Source of the DNA: Strobilurus pachycystidiatus
Lineage: Eukaryota; Basidiomycota; Agaricomycetes; Agaricales; Physalacriaceae
Length of the DNA: 64,000 nucleotides
NCBI GenBank assembly: GCA_019915135.1
Contig: JAHLMK010000005.1
Span: 1,116,001-1,180,000 of the forward strand
Direction of reading: 5' to 3'
Under the pieces are notes generated by a model that saw nothing but the letters and a program-made list of their open reading frames with translations, was not told where the DNA came from and did no database searches. Positions 23,322 to 35,338 of the stretch are shown here, piece by piece. Each line of letters starts with the position of its first letter. Position 1 is the stretch's first letter. The position numbers were made by a program, and so were the translations under genes.

Positions 23322-25004
23322 TCATGACGTTCCGTTCACCTTCTTGACGTGTTCCACCTCCGAAAGATCAATCTTGCTCATCTCCTTGATGAAGCTACTG
23401 CCCCAGAACGCCGCCGAGTACTTGTTCACGTATTTGAAGAGCTTGCGATGATTTTCCGCCCGAGTATCTGCGTCCATCGTAACCGCCTCGTGAATAGCAT
23501 CCGCAACCTGCTGAGAGTCCCATGGGTTCACGACGATGGATCCGTTCAAACTCTGTGCAGCACCAGCAAACTCGCTCAGGATCATAACACCCTGCCTCTC
23601 CTGCTGGCACGCGATGTACTCGTATGACACGAGGTTCATGCCATCTCGCGTACTCGAGACCAGACAGACGTCACTGACGGCGTACAATGCGCACAGCTCG
23701 TCAAAGGGGAGACTCTTGTGCATGAAGTGGATCGGCATGAACTCGACAGTCCCAAAGCGCCCATTGATGCGCCCAACGAGTTCGTTCACAGTGGCGCGAA
23801 GGTTCTGATACTCCTCAACATCTTGCCGAGAAGGGACTGCAAGCTGGACGAGTACGACCTTGCCGATCCATTCCGGATGCTGAGTGAGGAACAATTCGAG
23901 ACCGTGAAGTTTCTGGGGTACACCCTTGATGTAATCCAGACGGTCGACGCCCACGATGACTTTGACGCCGCCAAATCGCTGCTCGAGTTGTCCAATACGC
24001 GACTTCACGGACTCCTTCTGAAGGTTCTGGAGAAGGGGTTCAACGATACTGCACAGAAGGACTAAGAGGGGTAAAATCTACCTCGACGAAAGACGCCGGT
24101 TCAATGCCGATGGGAAACGTTCCAACGTGGGCCAAACGGCCTTCGAATTCGACACCATTCGGCATAGTAGGCAGGCTGAGAATGCGCGTGCACGACGAGA
24201 GGAAGTGACGCGCATAGTCATACGTATGGAAGCCAATGAGATCGCAGTAGAGAATGCCGAGAAGGATTTCGCGACGGACGGGCAGAATTCTGTTGAACAC
24301 TGCATCAGAACAGCGCTCATATGAACCGAGGAGGCTTACCGGTAAATCTCGCTGCTGGGGAATGGAGTGTGAAGGAAGAAACCAATCTTGATTCCGGGCA
24401 CGCTCGCGGGCTTCTGAGTGACTAGATCATCTGCTTCGATGCCCTCTGTGATCTTGGAGAGCTCCGACTGCGTATAGTTGCTGCCCGTATGGACGCCGTC
24501 GATCAAACCGCGGAGCAACATCGGAAGGAGCATGAGGTGGTAGTCCTGTACCCACACCATGGACCCGGGCTGGAGCTGCTGCTTGACGGCTTCAGCGAAG
24601 AGAAGGTTCGCCTGGCGGTAGGCGAGCCAGTTCTCCTCGTCAAAGTTCATTTCGCCCGGGTGATAATGGAACAACGGCCACAGAATAGAGTTGGAGAAGC
24701 CGTTGTAATGGCGATCCGCGACATCGTCGTCGAGGTAGACGGCCTGGCAGGAGTACTCCTCCTTCAGGCGTTTGTCGACGAGCGGACGGTCCTTGACGGG
24801 GATGAAGAACCCGGGCCAGCCGATCCAGGTGAAGTTGAGCGACTTTTTAAAGCCGCTGAGGGCAGAGACGAGACCGCCCGAGGACATTTTGAAGTGGTAC
24901 TCGCCATTGGCGTCCTTGTTGATGGTGATGGGGAGGCGGTTGGAGACGACGATGAGGTGGCCGCCCTCTGCGAACTGCATGTCTGGGGAATCTGAGGATG
25001 ACAT
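23322..25004 (-). CDS. TPS1: Alpha,alpha-trehalose-phosphate synthase (UDP-forming), GT20
   Basis: Makes trehalose-6-phosphate from UDP-glucose and glucose-6-phosphate; in fungi it feeds stress protection and regulates glycolytic influx. Exons 25004..24340, 24289..24082, 24026..23322 give 525 residues, typical of single-domain fungal TPS1 without a phosphatase domain. Visible: LIVVSNRLPITI (glucose-6-P loop), WIGWPGFFIP, WPLFHYHPGEMNFDE, VWVQDYHLMLLP, IGFFLHTPFPSSEIYR, VGVDRLDYIKGVPQKL and the UDP-glucose site DGMNLVSYEYIACQ. All catalytic motifs appear intact. Confidence 0.97.
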
Positions 25005-25729
25005 AGCACCGAGACGCGTTTATATGGGTGGGCAGGCGTGATAGAGGCCGTTTTCTGAGCAAAGGACCGGATATGGAACGATTATCGGATGGTATAGAAC
25101 GTGTTTCGTTGTCGAACGTTCAAACGGCCTGATGGATCCGATTCAACCCGAATATTAGCCTGGGACACGTAGTTCGGAGGCCGAAGGGCAGATGATTGAA
25201 TAGAGCAGAGCGCGGGGCCAGTGACGGTAGGAAACAGAAGATAACAGGTTGGAAACAAGGCGCACGCCGCAAATCCTCGACGACGTCAAGGAGCGCGTCA
25301 TACGTCCTGCGGAGATCGGCCCGCATCCGTGCTTTACCTTGGCGTCGGATCCGGCGATTGTGCCTCATAACTCAGCGCTCACTACTGCTCAGACGTCAAA
25401 AGTTCAACACCAGTAATACTACTATATCCTATATGTACACTCAAGACAAGCCACATGATTGGCACTGGCTACAGGACATCAAGTAGGGCTCAAACATCGA
25501 CTGCCCAGGTCAGTGGATCCTTGCCTGGACGTGTACACCCAACTCGAAAACAAATCCTTCCAATAATGCGCATTTAAACGGGTATTATACTAATTGCTGA
25601 ATAGTCAAATGTAAGCGGTTGAAATCGTCAAAGAAAAGCAAAACCTGTATACTAAGTAGTGAAAACATAAACGTGCATGTATCGATAGTCTATTGAACAC
25701 CCGACACGATCCTAGAAGCAAACAGTTCA
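25005..25729. other. Intergenic region between TPS1 and VPS1
   Basis: 725 bp, the largest gap in the housekeeping block. It carries the TPS1 promoter and the VPS1 terminator region. Short ORFs on both strands lack splice-compatible context or recognisable motifs. Stress-response elements would be expected upstream of TPS1, but I could not single out a convincing cluster of C4T-type sites. Confidence 0.4.
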
Positions 25730-28228
25730 TCAGTTCCCATCTTCAGAGTGAGGAGGAAGAGAGAAGACGTACTCCTCAGCCTTATTCAAAGCCGCCACCA
25801 TGCTGATACACTCCTTCCGTCTTGACACAACATACTCACTCTCCTTCAACAAGTCCGTGAGCACTTCAGGCTTGTACAACTCCTGCAGCAGCTCCTTCTG
25901 CAGATTCTCCTTCGCAAAGCTGACCAACGTCAGGGTGATGGCCTTGGGAACCATGTCGATCATCTCGCGCTTCACGATGTTGAAGTACGAGGTGATGAGC
26001 AGTTCTACGTTCACATCAGATCACAGAAGCACAAAGAAGGTAAAAAGAAGTCAACACTCACTGATCACCTCAGTCTCCATCGTCTCCCGCTCGTTCAGAC
26101 CGGCCTGGGGCTTGATGACAGCAGGAGGCGCCTCCATCACCGACGCGCCAGACGGCCCAGGCTTCTTCTTCTGCCCATTCGGACCTCTGGCGAAGAACGA
26201 CCCAAAGAAGCTCGGCTCCTCCTTCTTCAAATCAACATCCAGGTCCCGGTTGTTGTTGATGACGCCCGCCGCAAGCTTGCCCGACTTGGGATCCGTCTGC
26301 TGCGGTGCAGGCTTGTTCGCGTTGAGCCGGTCCTGCACGATAGACATCGCCTTGTGGCCGTCGATGAAGTCGGGGTGGGTGGTGTTGACGTAGCAAGCCT
26401 GCATCGCGACCATGTCGGATACAAGTTTCGTGGTGGGGTTCATGGACGTCTTGAAAAAGTTGACGACGACAGCGTTGAAACGTTCCCGAAGGGCGGGATA
26501 CCTCCGGAATGCTTGCTATTGCGGCTTAAGTTATATTCTGGAATGTAAATGTCAATAGAGTAACTCACGATACGGTTCAAGATCTGGCCCAGGATCCGTA
26601 TAAGCTCATCGTAGACCAACTGACAACATTTCAAGCTCGGCTCTTCCAACCGTCTGATTTGCTTCTTGACGATGATTTCAAAGGCCGCCGTGCCAACGAA
26701 GAGGGCGGGCGTCGAACCCTAAGAGATTGTTCAATCAGATGTTTTACGGCAAACGAAACGGAATGACTTACCGCCGAGTTGTACATGATGACCCTGATAT
26801 CTCCATCCTTCACCTGGTCAAATGGGTCGATACTCTTCACCCCGGTGTTGAACAGTTCGTGGTACACGAAACTGATACGCGCACCTCCACTCAGCTCGTT
26901 CAAGGATAAATCGTTGGTGTTACCATCGATAACTGTTCGGAACTCGTCGGTGAATTCGGTGATGACGGAAAGCACAACGTTGCCAGAGTTGCCGTCGGCG
27001 AGGGCGCCACCGAGCGACTGCAGCTCGGTGTTGTACTTTGCCAGCTGCTGGCTGATGCGTGCCTTGATGTCGGGCAGTGTTGCGCGAATGTGGTGCATGA
27101 GGATCATGTTGAGCTTGCGCGCAAGGAAGGGGGTACCGCAGTACTGAGCCTTGCCCTTGTATGATGGGTGGTTCTCAAAGAACTCGCGCTCAGCATCGAG
27201 GGCAAGGGAGATGGACTTTGAGGCGTCGATATCGCGCTGACCACGGTTGACGACGGGGACGTATCCCAGTCGGAGGGGGATAATGCGCCCCGCGAGGATG
27301 TCCACGACATCGGTGCCCTTGTCCCTTTCATACAAGTCAACTTTGGCGAATGGGTGCAATTGGACCAAGTACGCACATCAAATCAACCTTGGTCAAGACA
27401 CCGATGGTCCTGGTACCGTCTGGATCGACCTCGCGCGCCATCTTCAACCCTTCAGAGTTGGCCAAATCCTGGTTGGCGGGCGAGACGGCGAGAATGATAC
27501 AGGCGGGCTTTGAGATGTACTTCATAAGCATGTCCCGGATCTGCTTCTCGATATCCTTTGGCTGGTCGCCAACAGGCACCTTGGTGAGACCGGGCAAGTC
27601 GACAAGGGTCAGGGTGAGGACATTGGGCGAGTAGACGCGCAAGTTGATGGGTAGTGGTGAGATACCGGCGTTGCGGCCAGTCTTGGCCTCGGTGTCGCGG
27701 ATGATCTCGTCGCGAATCTTGTTGAAGTCATGGAACTTTTCGCCCGGAAGGTGCAGAAACTCGCCCCATTCATCGACGTTGGCATTTTTGTCGTTGGCGA
27801 CGCTCACTTTGCCTGGTGGCCAATTAGCAAGGGTCAGAAAGCAGACTAGAGAGGGTCCGCACCGTCGCCCGAACTGCCAGCGGGTCGGTTTATTAGTTGG
27901 AGAACCTATTTCACGAAGATGAGCTGGCAGAAACGATGATTCAACAGCACTCTTCTTACAAGTGGTCGCCGCGTCACGATACCGGTACCACGAGGCAGGA
28001 AATCTCGCCCGACAATGTTCTATGCGTCGTTAGCGCCGGCACAGAGAGTACCTAGCAGCTGCGCACCTCCAGGACACTACTCTTGCCGCTACTCTGACTT
28101 CCGAGCACGCATATTTGCGGCAAGTCTATCTGTGACGCTGACGAGCCGACCGTGGAGAAGACATCCTGTAGCTTGTTGATGATGGAGACAATCTCCAGGC
28201 CGAGGCCAGACGGGCCCTGTGTCGACAT
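25730..28228 (-). CDS. VPS1: Dynamin-like GTPase VPS1
   Basis: Large GTPase acting in vacuolar/endosomal sorting and peroxisome fission. The ATG at 28228 starts [21 protein letters not shown]1 is [13 protein letters not shown], with the dynamin signature [13 protein letters not shown] split over introns. G3 is [16 protein letters not shown] and G4 is LTKVDLMDKGTD. The middle and GED regions are complete: [20 protein letters not shown], then a short linker with [16 protein letters not shown] in place of a PH domain, and a GED ending [15 protein letters not shown]. The [17 protein letters not shown] wording and the linker favour VPS1 over DNM1. About ten exons, near 700 residues. Confidence 0.93.
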
Positions 28229-28756
28229 TTTCTAAGGCAGACGAAGAGGAGGAGGAAGAGACAGGATTCAACCCAAATGGAGGCAGGAGGACAAGTCGTG
28301 GACGCTGCGCGCTGATGGACACTCGGACAAACAAGGCTGTACGTACAGTACAGCCTACGATTATTATCTTGAATTCTAACTCAAGATATTCCTTCACTGC
28401 GCAACTAATACTGCGGTGTCTTTCTATGCATGAGAGAGGACAAGTCAGAGTATCCCATTCCTCGAGCTCCTCGCGTCGTTGAACCGCGGAAGGGCCGCAT
28501 CTTTGCTGTTCATCGACGTTCCTCATCTCTCACTGGCACTATAAAAAAGATCTAAGACCCTTCTCCGTAAGTACCGTCTCTTTGATAGAACTCTTATGAT
28601 ACTTCCCCTAAAATATAATCTGCCAGTCCATCTTCAGTACTTCAGTACTTATGGGATGACCAATATCCAAGTCCGCCAGTGCCAGAGATTTTATCAGGCA
28701 AACTCCGACCCCAGACATCTCCTTTTCCTTAACCTACCAACACATCCTATTTCCCT
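28229..28756. promoter_or_regulatory. Divergent promoter between VPS1 and a membrane-protein gene
   Basis: 528 bp separate two divergently transcribed genes. A short duplication cttcagtacttcagtactta is visible near 28633. No supported ORF. The minus-strand ORF 28089-28526 overlaps VPS1 exon 1 in another frame and is a shadow. Confidence 0.4.
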
Positions 28757-29645
28757 ATGCCGATGAGCACCAACCCACCTATCCAGAATCCCCCTACATG
28801 CGTGCACGTCGTCAAGAGCTCCATCATTCTTGCTTTCGACGCCTTCTGTTCGTTCTTAGCCCAGACGACCGGCATCACCTCGTCGAGGAAAGCCGTGATC
28901 AATCGCATCATCGTTCTCGTCCTTTCCCTGACCTTTCTTGGGCTTGCCCACGTCTTCCCCCCTCGTGACGCAAGGGCGATATGGGTCCATGCCGGCACGA
29001 TGCTCTGTGGGCCGGTCTTATCCCAAATCACAACAAGAGTACAAGCGCTGTTTGTGCACATTCTGGCGGCGGCCGTCATGTTTATAGTCTGGTACTGTAT
29101 GTCTTCTACTTTTCATTCCATCGCTGTTCTTGCTGACTTCTAATAGATCCCCATCTTGCAATGGCCATGGGTCCGCTCGACAGCTCAGCAACGTCGACCA
29201 ACTCCACCATCATCGCTCCCGATGTCACCTTGGGCAGCCTCACCGTGTCTGCAGCCCTTTCCATCCTGTACACAGCAGTAGCGAGGGTATGTTCGAACGT
29301 CTGGGGGCTGGCCCTCCTCTTTCTGGCCTATGGATGTGCCTGTGTGCTGTTCGCGCCGGAACCCGAGGATGTGGTGCTCATTGGTCCCCTCATGGTTAGG
29401 CTGGTACGTTTCTTTTCCATTCAATGGGTATGTGGGATCCTCCATCTGTCTTTGGGTCTTCTAATATTCTGGCCAAGGGCGCTTCACTGAGCTTCATCAA
29501 GTCATTGATTGTGTATATCTCAACGTTATCCCGGCCAAAACTTTCCCTTCCAGCACGCAGCAACCAGTCGCTTCCACTCTTCGAGTTGAGGCAGGATCAG
29601 CTGAAACTCAAGCTAGAGACGAAGGAGAGCAGGGGGTCCCTCTGA
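28757..29645 (+). CDS. Multi-pass membrane protein of unknown function
   Basis: Not recognised. Exons 28757..29096, 29147..29403, 29478..29645 join in frame to 254 residues. At least five hydrophobic segments are visible: SSIILAFDAFCSFLA, IIVLVLSLTFLGLAHVF, ALFVHILAAAVMFIVWYY, SLTVSAALSILYTAVARV, and WGLALLFLAYGCACVLF. A loop rich in Ser/Thr (DSSATSTNSTI) sits between segments three and four. The C-terminal tail is basic and polar (FELRQDQLKLKLETKESRG). It could be a small transporter-like or cell-wall-linked protein, but nothing in the sequence says which. It runs in the same direction as PMT2 429 bp downstream. Confidence 0.75.
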
Positions 29646-30073
29646 TGGACATGCAAGGTCTGTCTGTCCATGAGTAGCTCAAGTTATGGTTCGCACAGCC
29701 CTCAGGCCTACTTTGATTTACTCTAGAATACATCCATTATCATTATTATTATCCTTATTAGTATCCGTTGTATACGGGACGAACTGCAAATACTGTATTT
29801 GAGAACGCAGGAAGTGGTTTCCGGTTTCTCGTTTCAGCATCCCAGATTGAAGGCGTGCAAACGGGCAGCCGAAAGAACCAGTCTATTTCGAGCAACCGTT
29901 CAGTTTGACAGTTTCAACTTCACTCGATCACCATCATCATCACGGCGACGTGGCCCAGCTGCGGACTTTGAACCCATCCTGCTCACCGTCTTGCACAGCG
30001 GCAGCGAGCAACCTCCCGCCTCCCCGACACGGCCAACAGTGCCCGACAACACTCATTTCCAGGCCGCAGCTGA
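29646..30073. promoter_or_regulatory. PMT2 upstream region
   Basis: 428 bp between the membrane-protein stop and the PMT2 ATG. It includes an AT-rich stretch with repeated attatt units near 29737. An ORF starting at 29799 overlaps the PMT2 start in another frame and has no domain. Confidence 0.35.
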
Positions 30074-32886
30074 ATGCCTGCCGTGGTCCTCAACTTTGGC
30101 GCGTCGGATCCAGACTCGCCTCCCTCCTCAGACTTTGAAGAGGTCCCTTACCCTTACGCCGCCAAGGAAGAACAGCTTCCTCTCTATCACATGGAAGAAA
30201 AGGCCCGCCACCGCCGTGCAAGAGCGGCCAACGCCGACGTCGGCCCCATGGACGTCTCCGAACCAATGTACATCCACGACGACGAGGGCAAAGATGTCTA
30301 CCACAAACTGAATCAGACGCGAAGCGGAATGGGCGGCGGACGAGTGCGGCAACCACCGCTACCACCGCCGACATCCATCGTGAGTGCCGCCGTGCACGCC
30401 TCGGTCCACTATATTTGACCCGCATTGTCCGCAGCGCGAGTTCCTCCTCCAAAACCTCGAACACATCCCACCCGTCATATACACCCTACTCTCTTGCTAC
30501 ACGCGCTACCACAAAATAGGCTGGGCAGACGTCGTCGTCTGGGACGAGGCGCATTTCGGCAAATTCGGCTCGCACTACCTCAAGCGCGAGTTCTACTTCG
30601 ATGTCCATCCGCCCCTCGGGAAGATGATCGTCGGACTGGCTGGTCTGCTGGCAGGCTACGACGGTCACTTTGACTTCAAGAGCGGAGTCCAGTATCCCGA
30701 AGAGGTGCCCTATGTCGCCATGCGTGTCATACTCGCCACGTTCGGTGTAGCGATGGTTCCCTTGGGCTGGTATACGGCTGTAGAGTTGGGCATGTCCCAG
30801 TGGGCATGTCATCTCGTCGCAATGATGGTCCTTTTCGGTGAGTTTGCCGCATGTCAAACACCTTTCCTGTTCTCACTTCACGTACAGACGTTGGCTGGCT
30901 ATGCATATCGCGCTTCATTCTTTTGGATTCCATGTTACTCTTCTTCACCTTCCTGACCGTCTTCTGCCTCACCAAATTTCATAACCAGCAATACCAGTGC
31001 GTTCCATTTCATCCGACCTTATCCTCTTGCTTATCACCTTCAGGCCATTCTCCATTGACTGGTGGTTATGGCTCATCATGACCGGTCTGTCCATAGGCTG
31101 GGTGACTTCCGTGAAAATGATTGGCCTCTTTGTCACGGCCCTAGTCGGACTATACACGATCGAGGACCTATGGCATAAATTCGGTGATCTCAAAATGCCC
31201 GTGGTAAGTCCTCCCATCCTCCGATATTTCACAGATATGACGTTCCATCAAGAAGGATCAACTCAAGCACTGGGGCGCGCGCATAGCGTGTCTCATCGTC
31301 CTTCCCATCCTCGTCTTCATGGCATCCTTCAAGATTCATTTCATGATTCTCAACCACTCCGGACCTGGTGACGCTCAAATGAGCTCACTGTTTCAGGCCA
31401 ACCTCGTCGGCAACGACTTCACGCGTAGCCCACTGGAGATTGCCATAGGATCGAAAGTGACTCTCAAGAACGTCGGTTATGGTGGCGGCCTCCTTCACTC
31501 GCACGTACAGACATACCCCGTTGGCTCGTCGCAACAGCAAGTTACCTGCTATCACTACAAGGACAACAACAACGAATGGCTCATCCTGCCTACCTGGGAA
31601 AAGCCAGCATACAATCCCGACGAAGCGTTACAATATCTCAAAAATGACGATGTCATTCGTCTCAGTCATGTCCCCACTACGCGAAATCTTCATTCACACA
31701 ACGTTCCCGCCCCCATCACGAAACTCAACCACGAAGTCTCGTGCTACGGAAATTCGACTGTCGGCGATCATCATGATTACTGGGTCGTAGAGGTCGTCGA
31801 CGATATCAACCGCGGCAGCAAGGAGCACGTCGATAGGATTCACTCCTTGACGACACGTCTGAGGTTCAGGCACAAGACCTTGGGATGCTATCTGCGCGCG
31901 GCAAACGCTGTCCTTCCTCAGTGGGGCTTCAAGCAAATCGAGGTCAGCTGTACGAATGACAACGATCGCAAGGACACTCATACACACTGGAACGTTGAGA
32001 GTCACTGGAATGACCGACGTGCGTATCTTCCATATACCCATTTTGTTTCGCGCCTAACGTTTACATTAGTACCCGCTGGGAATGCCAAGCTGTATAGATC
32101 TCCATTCTTGAGGGACTTCTGGCATCTCAACGTAGCGATGATGACGTCCAACAACGCACTAGTTCCTGATCCTGACAAGGAGGACGTCTTGGCTTCGAAG
32201 CCCTTTGACTGGCCGTTCATCCACTTGGGATTGCGCATGTGCGGCTGGGGCGACCACCAGATTAAGTACTACCTTATGGGAACTCCCATCATATGGTGGG
32301 GTGCAACTATTAGTTTGATCGTCGCGCTGCTGTCCTTCGGGGTGTATCTGCTTAGGTGGCAGAGGAAGTACGTGGACATGGACCCTCGAGAATGGGACCA
32401 TTTCATGTACGTGGGCAAGATCGCTTTCTTCGGATGGGCTCTGCATTATGGTGCGTTCTCTCTTCCTCGCAACTCTTGTGCGTCGCTTATCGTATGCTAC
32501 TTTACAGTGCCGTTCCTCCTTATGGGCCGTGTCACCTACGTCCATCACTATGTTCGTTAATGCTTTGTTCGCGATTATTGCAGGTACTGACTCCATGCAC
32601 AGCTACCGACGCTCTACTTCTCCGTGCTGATGTTCGCTCACGTTCTCGATCATTTCATCTTTTCTTCGAAACGACTTACACTACAAAAGAAAGCTATCGC
32701 TTTTGGTGTCATTTCCTCAGCCATCTTCTTGATGTTCTGGTGGTTCCGAGGAGTTGCCTTCGGGATCTTTGGACCCATCGCAGAGCATAAGGGGTTGCAA
32801 TGGCGTAAAGTGAGTCCCAGTCAACATTGCGAAAGGAGGGATTCGCTAACTGCTACTTTCAGAGTTGGAATATCTACAATAATTAG
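30074..32886 (+). CDS. PMT2: Protein O-mannosyltransferase, PMT2 family (GT39)
   Basis: ER multi-spanning enzyme transferring mannose from dolichyl-phosphate-mannose to Ser/Thr of secretory proteins, normally as a PMT1/PMT2 heterodimer. The start MPAVVLNFGASDPDSPPSSD leads into a cytosolic acidic N-terminus. The luminal catalytic loop has WDEAHFGKFGSHYLKREFYF followed by DVHPPLGKM, the conserved DE and R/K residues of the family. MIR motifs follow (GGGLLHSHVQTYP and NLHSHNVPAP, then LGCYLRA). MSSLFQANLVGNDFTRSPLE is characteristic of PMT2. The last exon encodes SWNIYNN and TAG at 32886. About nine introns. Roughly 740 residues expected. Confidence 0.94.
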
Positions 32887-33370
32887 GTCGTTGTGTGACG
32901 GACACTGTTTGCTATATTGCTATGAGTAATCAATCGCGGAGTATTTATCCTGTTACAGCGCGTTGCAATGATATGAAGAGGCTCCACAGGATTTTCCACT
33001 CACGTTTCATCTAACGCGTACTCAATGTCGCTGATCGTCTTAGGCTGCCATTATTTGTCATCGTGGCCAGAACTTAGGATCTTGGTCAAGCGTTGTATGA
33101 GGCTTCGATCACATCCAGTCCTATGCGTCATCGCTGTATCTCAACGTGCTCTGGCCTGCAGGGCAACAAGGACTTTTCCTATCCTCAAATCGGCGTTCAA
33201 TGCTGCCTTTCTCTCTACGCGTCAATAGGGTCTATGATGTGGCGTTGTTTGGACGATGGCCCCTTGGCACGTACTTAAGATGCGAAGGGGTCTCTTTTCG
33301 CCTCCACTTCTCTTTCCCATTTACCACCACCTCCTGCATACCACACCCCTATCAACCAACCACATACAAA
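32887..33370. other. Intergenic region after PMT2
   Basis: 484 bp with no supported gene. The last 100 bp before the next ATG are strongly pyrimidine-rich and end in a good fungal start context (catacaaaATG), looking like a 5' UTR. Confidence 0.4.
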
Positions 33371-33691
33371 ATGTTTACCGACATCACTAATGCGCCTTCC
33401 ACCATCCAACGTACCAAAAGCATCCACGGGCGCAAGGGCAAGACGGCCAAGGCCAGGATCATAGCTAAGCGTGCTCTTATTTGCCCTCAGTCACCTCTTC
33501 GTATCGAGTGGGAGCAGCGGTGTGCGGAGGAGGCGGCGGAGAAGCTCAAGGCTGACCGGGACATGGCGCTTTGTTTGTTGGAGGGGACGCAGAAGCGCCC
33601 TCCTCCATTCTGCACCTTCGGGCAGTTCCGCCTCCTGCTCGCCATTGGGGCGGAAGAGCAGCAGGAGTTTGAGGAGGTCTGCTGGGCGTGA
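33371..33691 (+). CDS. Small basic protein of unknown function
   Basis: Single-exon ORF of 106 residues. The N-terminus is Ser/Thr and Lys/Arg-rich (KSIHGRKGKTAKARIIAKRA), followed by an amphipathic acidic-basic helix (EQRCAEEAAEKLKADRDM). The start is supported by a CT-rich leader and an A-rich start context. No known domain. It marks the last ordinary-looking gene before the repeat-rich region. It could be a lineage-specific gene or a fragment of an older element. Confidence 0.5.
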   Translation: MFTDITNAPSTIQRTKSIHGRKGKTAKARIIAKRALICPQSPLRIEWEQRCAEEAAEKLKADRDMALCLLEGTQKRPPPFCTFGQFRLLLAIGAEEQQEFEEVCWA

Positions 33692-33904
33692 GAGGGATTA
33701 TCGAGAAGGCTACCCTCACCCTGGCGAGATTGGCGTCTTTGGTGGCTCTTTCTCGCGTCTGGTCGACGAGCAGGGAGGGGCTATTTTTTGCACGCATGCT
33801 TGTTGACGCCCGCCTCCTTCAACAGGGTATAGGATTTCCTCGAGCCCGACGCGGAGGAGTAGCTAACCTCTTGTGGACGGCAATCTGGATACCGCGGACG
33901 ACAT

Positions 33905-34660
33905 TTTGAGCACTGGGGGCATCGCGGTAGATACGTCTCCGCAGTGTGGGTCACGGCACCACATACTCCCTTTCTAACGGGGAGGTCTTCACCGCGATTT
34001 TGCTTTACCTGCTATGGCAGACCATGGGATCTGGGGGTTTATCTACTTCTCTTCGTTAGAAGGTTCGGGATCTGGGGGCATCGCGGTAGATACGTCTCCG
34101 CAGTGTGGATTACGGCACCACATACTCCCTTTCTAACGGGGGAGTTTTCACCGCGATTTCGCTTTACCTGCTACGGCAGACTATGGGATCTGGGGGTTTA
34201 TCTAATTGTGTTTGTTTGGGATCTGGGGGCATCGCGGTAGATACGTCTCCGCAGTGTGGGTCATCGTATACTCCCTTTCTAACGGGGAAGTCTTCGCCGC
34301 GATTTTGCTTTACTTGCGACGGCAGACTATGGGATCTGGGGGCTCATCTACTTCTCTTCAACGGAGAAGTTCGGGATCTGGGGGCTTAGCGTACTTGTCA
34401 CCATCTCAGGCTGGGAGAGGTGTTCTCTGGAAAAGCACCCCTGCTACTTCATGCTCCATAGACTTTCCTCCTAACGGGGAAGTCTTCGCCGCGATCTTGC
34501 TTTACTTGACCCGGCAGACTATGGGATTTGGGGGCTCATCTTCTTCTTCTTCTTCCCGCAGAAAAAGTCCGGGATCTGGGGGCTCAGTGTTGTCGATATC
34601 ATCTCTTCGGTTGGGAGAGGTATTCGGGGCCTGCGAACAAAACTTTTTGGCGTGTGTTAC
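33905..34660. repeat. Degenerate tandem repeat, unit about 155 bp
   Basis: The core GGGGGCATCGCGGTAGATA, or its degenerate form GGGGGCTTAG/GGGGGCTCAG, recurs at 33915, 34074, 34225, 34380 and 34578, a period of 151-159 bp for the first intervals. Each unit also holds CTTTCTAACGGGG, TTCACCGCGATTT, GCTTTACCTGC and a second GGGATCTGGGGG half-site. The first three units are close copies; the last two have diverged and one carries an insertion. ORFs across the array (for example 34206..34838) only reflect the repeat. No promoter or gene is evident. Confidence 0.85.
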
Positions 34661-35338
34661 TTCTAGGCTTGCGGAAATACACGAGAATCGGTGGAACAGG
34701 CGCACCATGGTCCATAACAATTTTGGAGTCGTAATTTTCCGTCACTTGCAAGATGGGTTGCGCACTTCGGTTCCTCCAAGGAGATGTCGTGTTCGGGGGA
34801 TTAGGGTATCAACATGTTTTCCTTGCTCAATGAGGTGAAGGAGACAACATATTTTGGGCGTTGGGTGCGTTCATATCTTGAGCGTGAGAATGCACATCTT
34901 ATTCAAGCTAGGACAAGTCTTCGTTGCGTCTTCGGTGCCCTCGTTGAAGTGTTGTGTTGTGGCGTTAGATTACTCTTCTGTTTGCACTTTCATACTGGAT
35001 ATATATGAACAGGATGGGCCACCGCAAGCGTGGCAAAACCGGGGCACTAAGCTTGGGTATAACCTGATCTTAAGCACTATTAGTAGCTTGTTTCAAATAC
35101 ATCGCTTATACATAACGACTCCAGCTGTTGCCAGCTGGTGTCTGCCCAGATCTGCAATAGTATTATGTAACCCTTCTCGTGTGGCTAATCTACGACTGTA
35201 ACCGTCATAAAACCAGATTATACCTTCAACATCACAATACCGAGATACAAAATGTCCCGTCTTACCCATCATTTCATAGTATATCACTCCAGATAGTTTA
35301 TATTGTACTAGCACATCAGATATACTAACTTGAACCGT
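34661..35338. other. Non-coding stretch left of the Helitron ORF
   Basis: No supported gene. Composition drifts from GC-rich to AT-rich at about 35.04 kb. A 6-bp stem CCAGCT...AGCTGG forms a possible hairpin near 35115-35133, and a candidate minus-strand Helitron 3' terminus CTAA|T lies at 35080. Neither is proven. Confidence 0.4.

Noticed and set aside
34206..34838. 210-codon plus-strand ORF over the tandem array
   Set aside because: Its sequence simply repeats with the DNA repeat unit; low-complexity translation without a start context.
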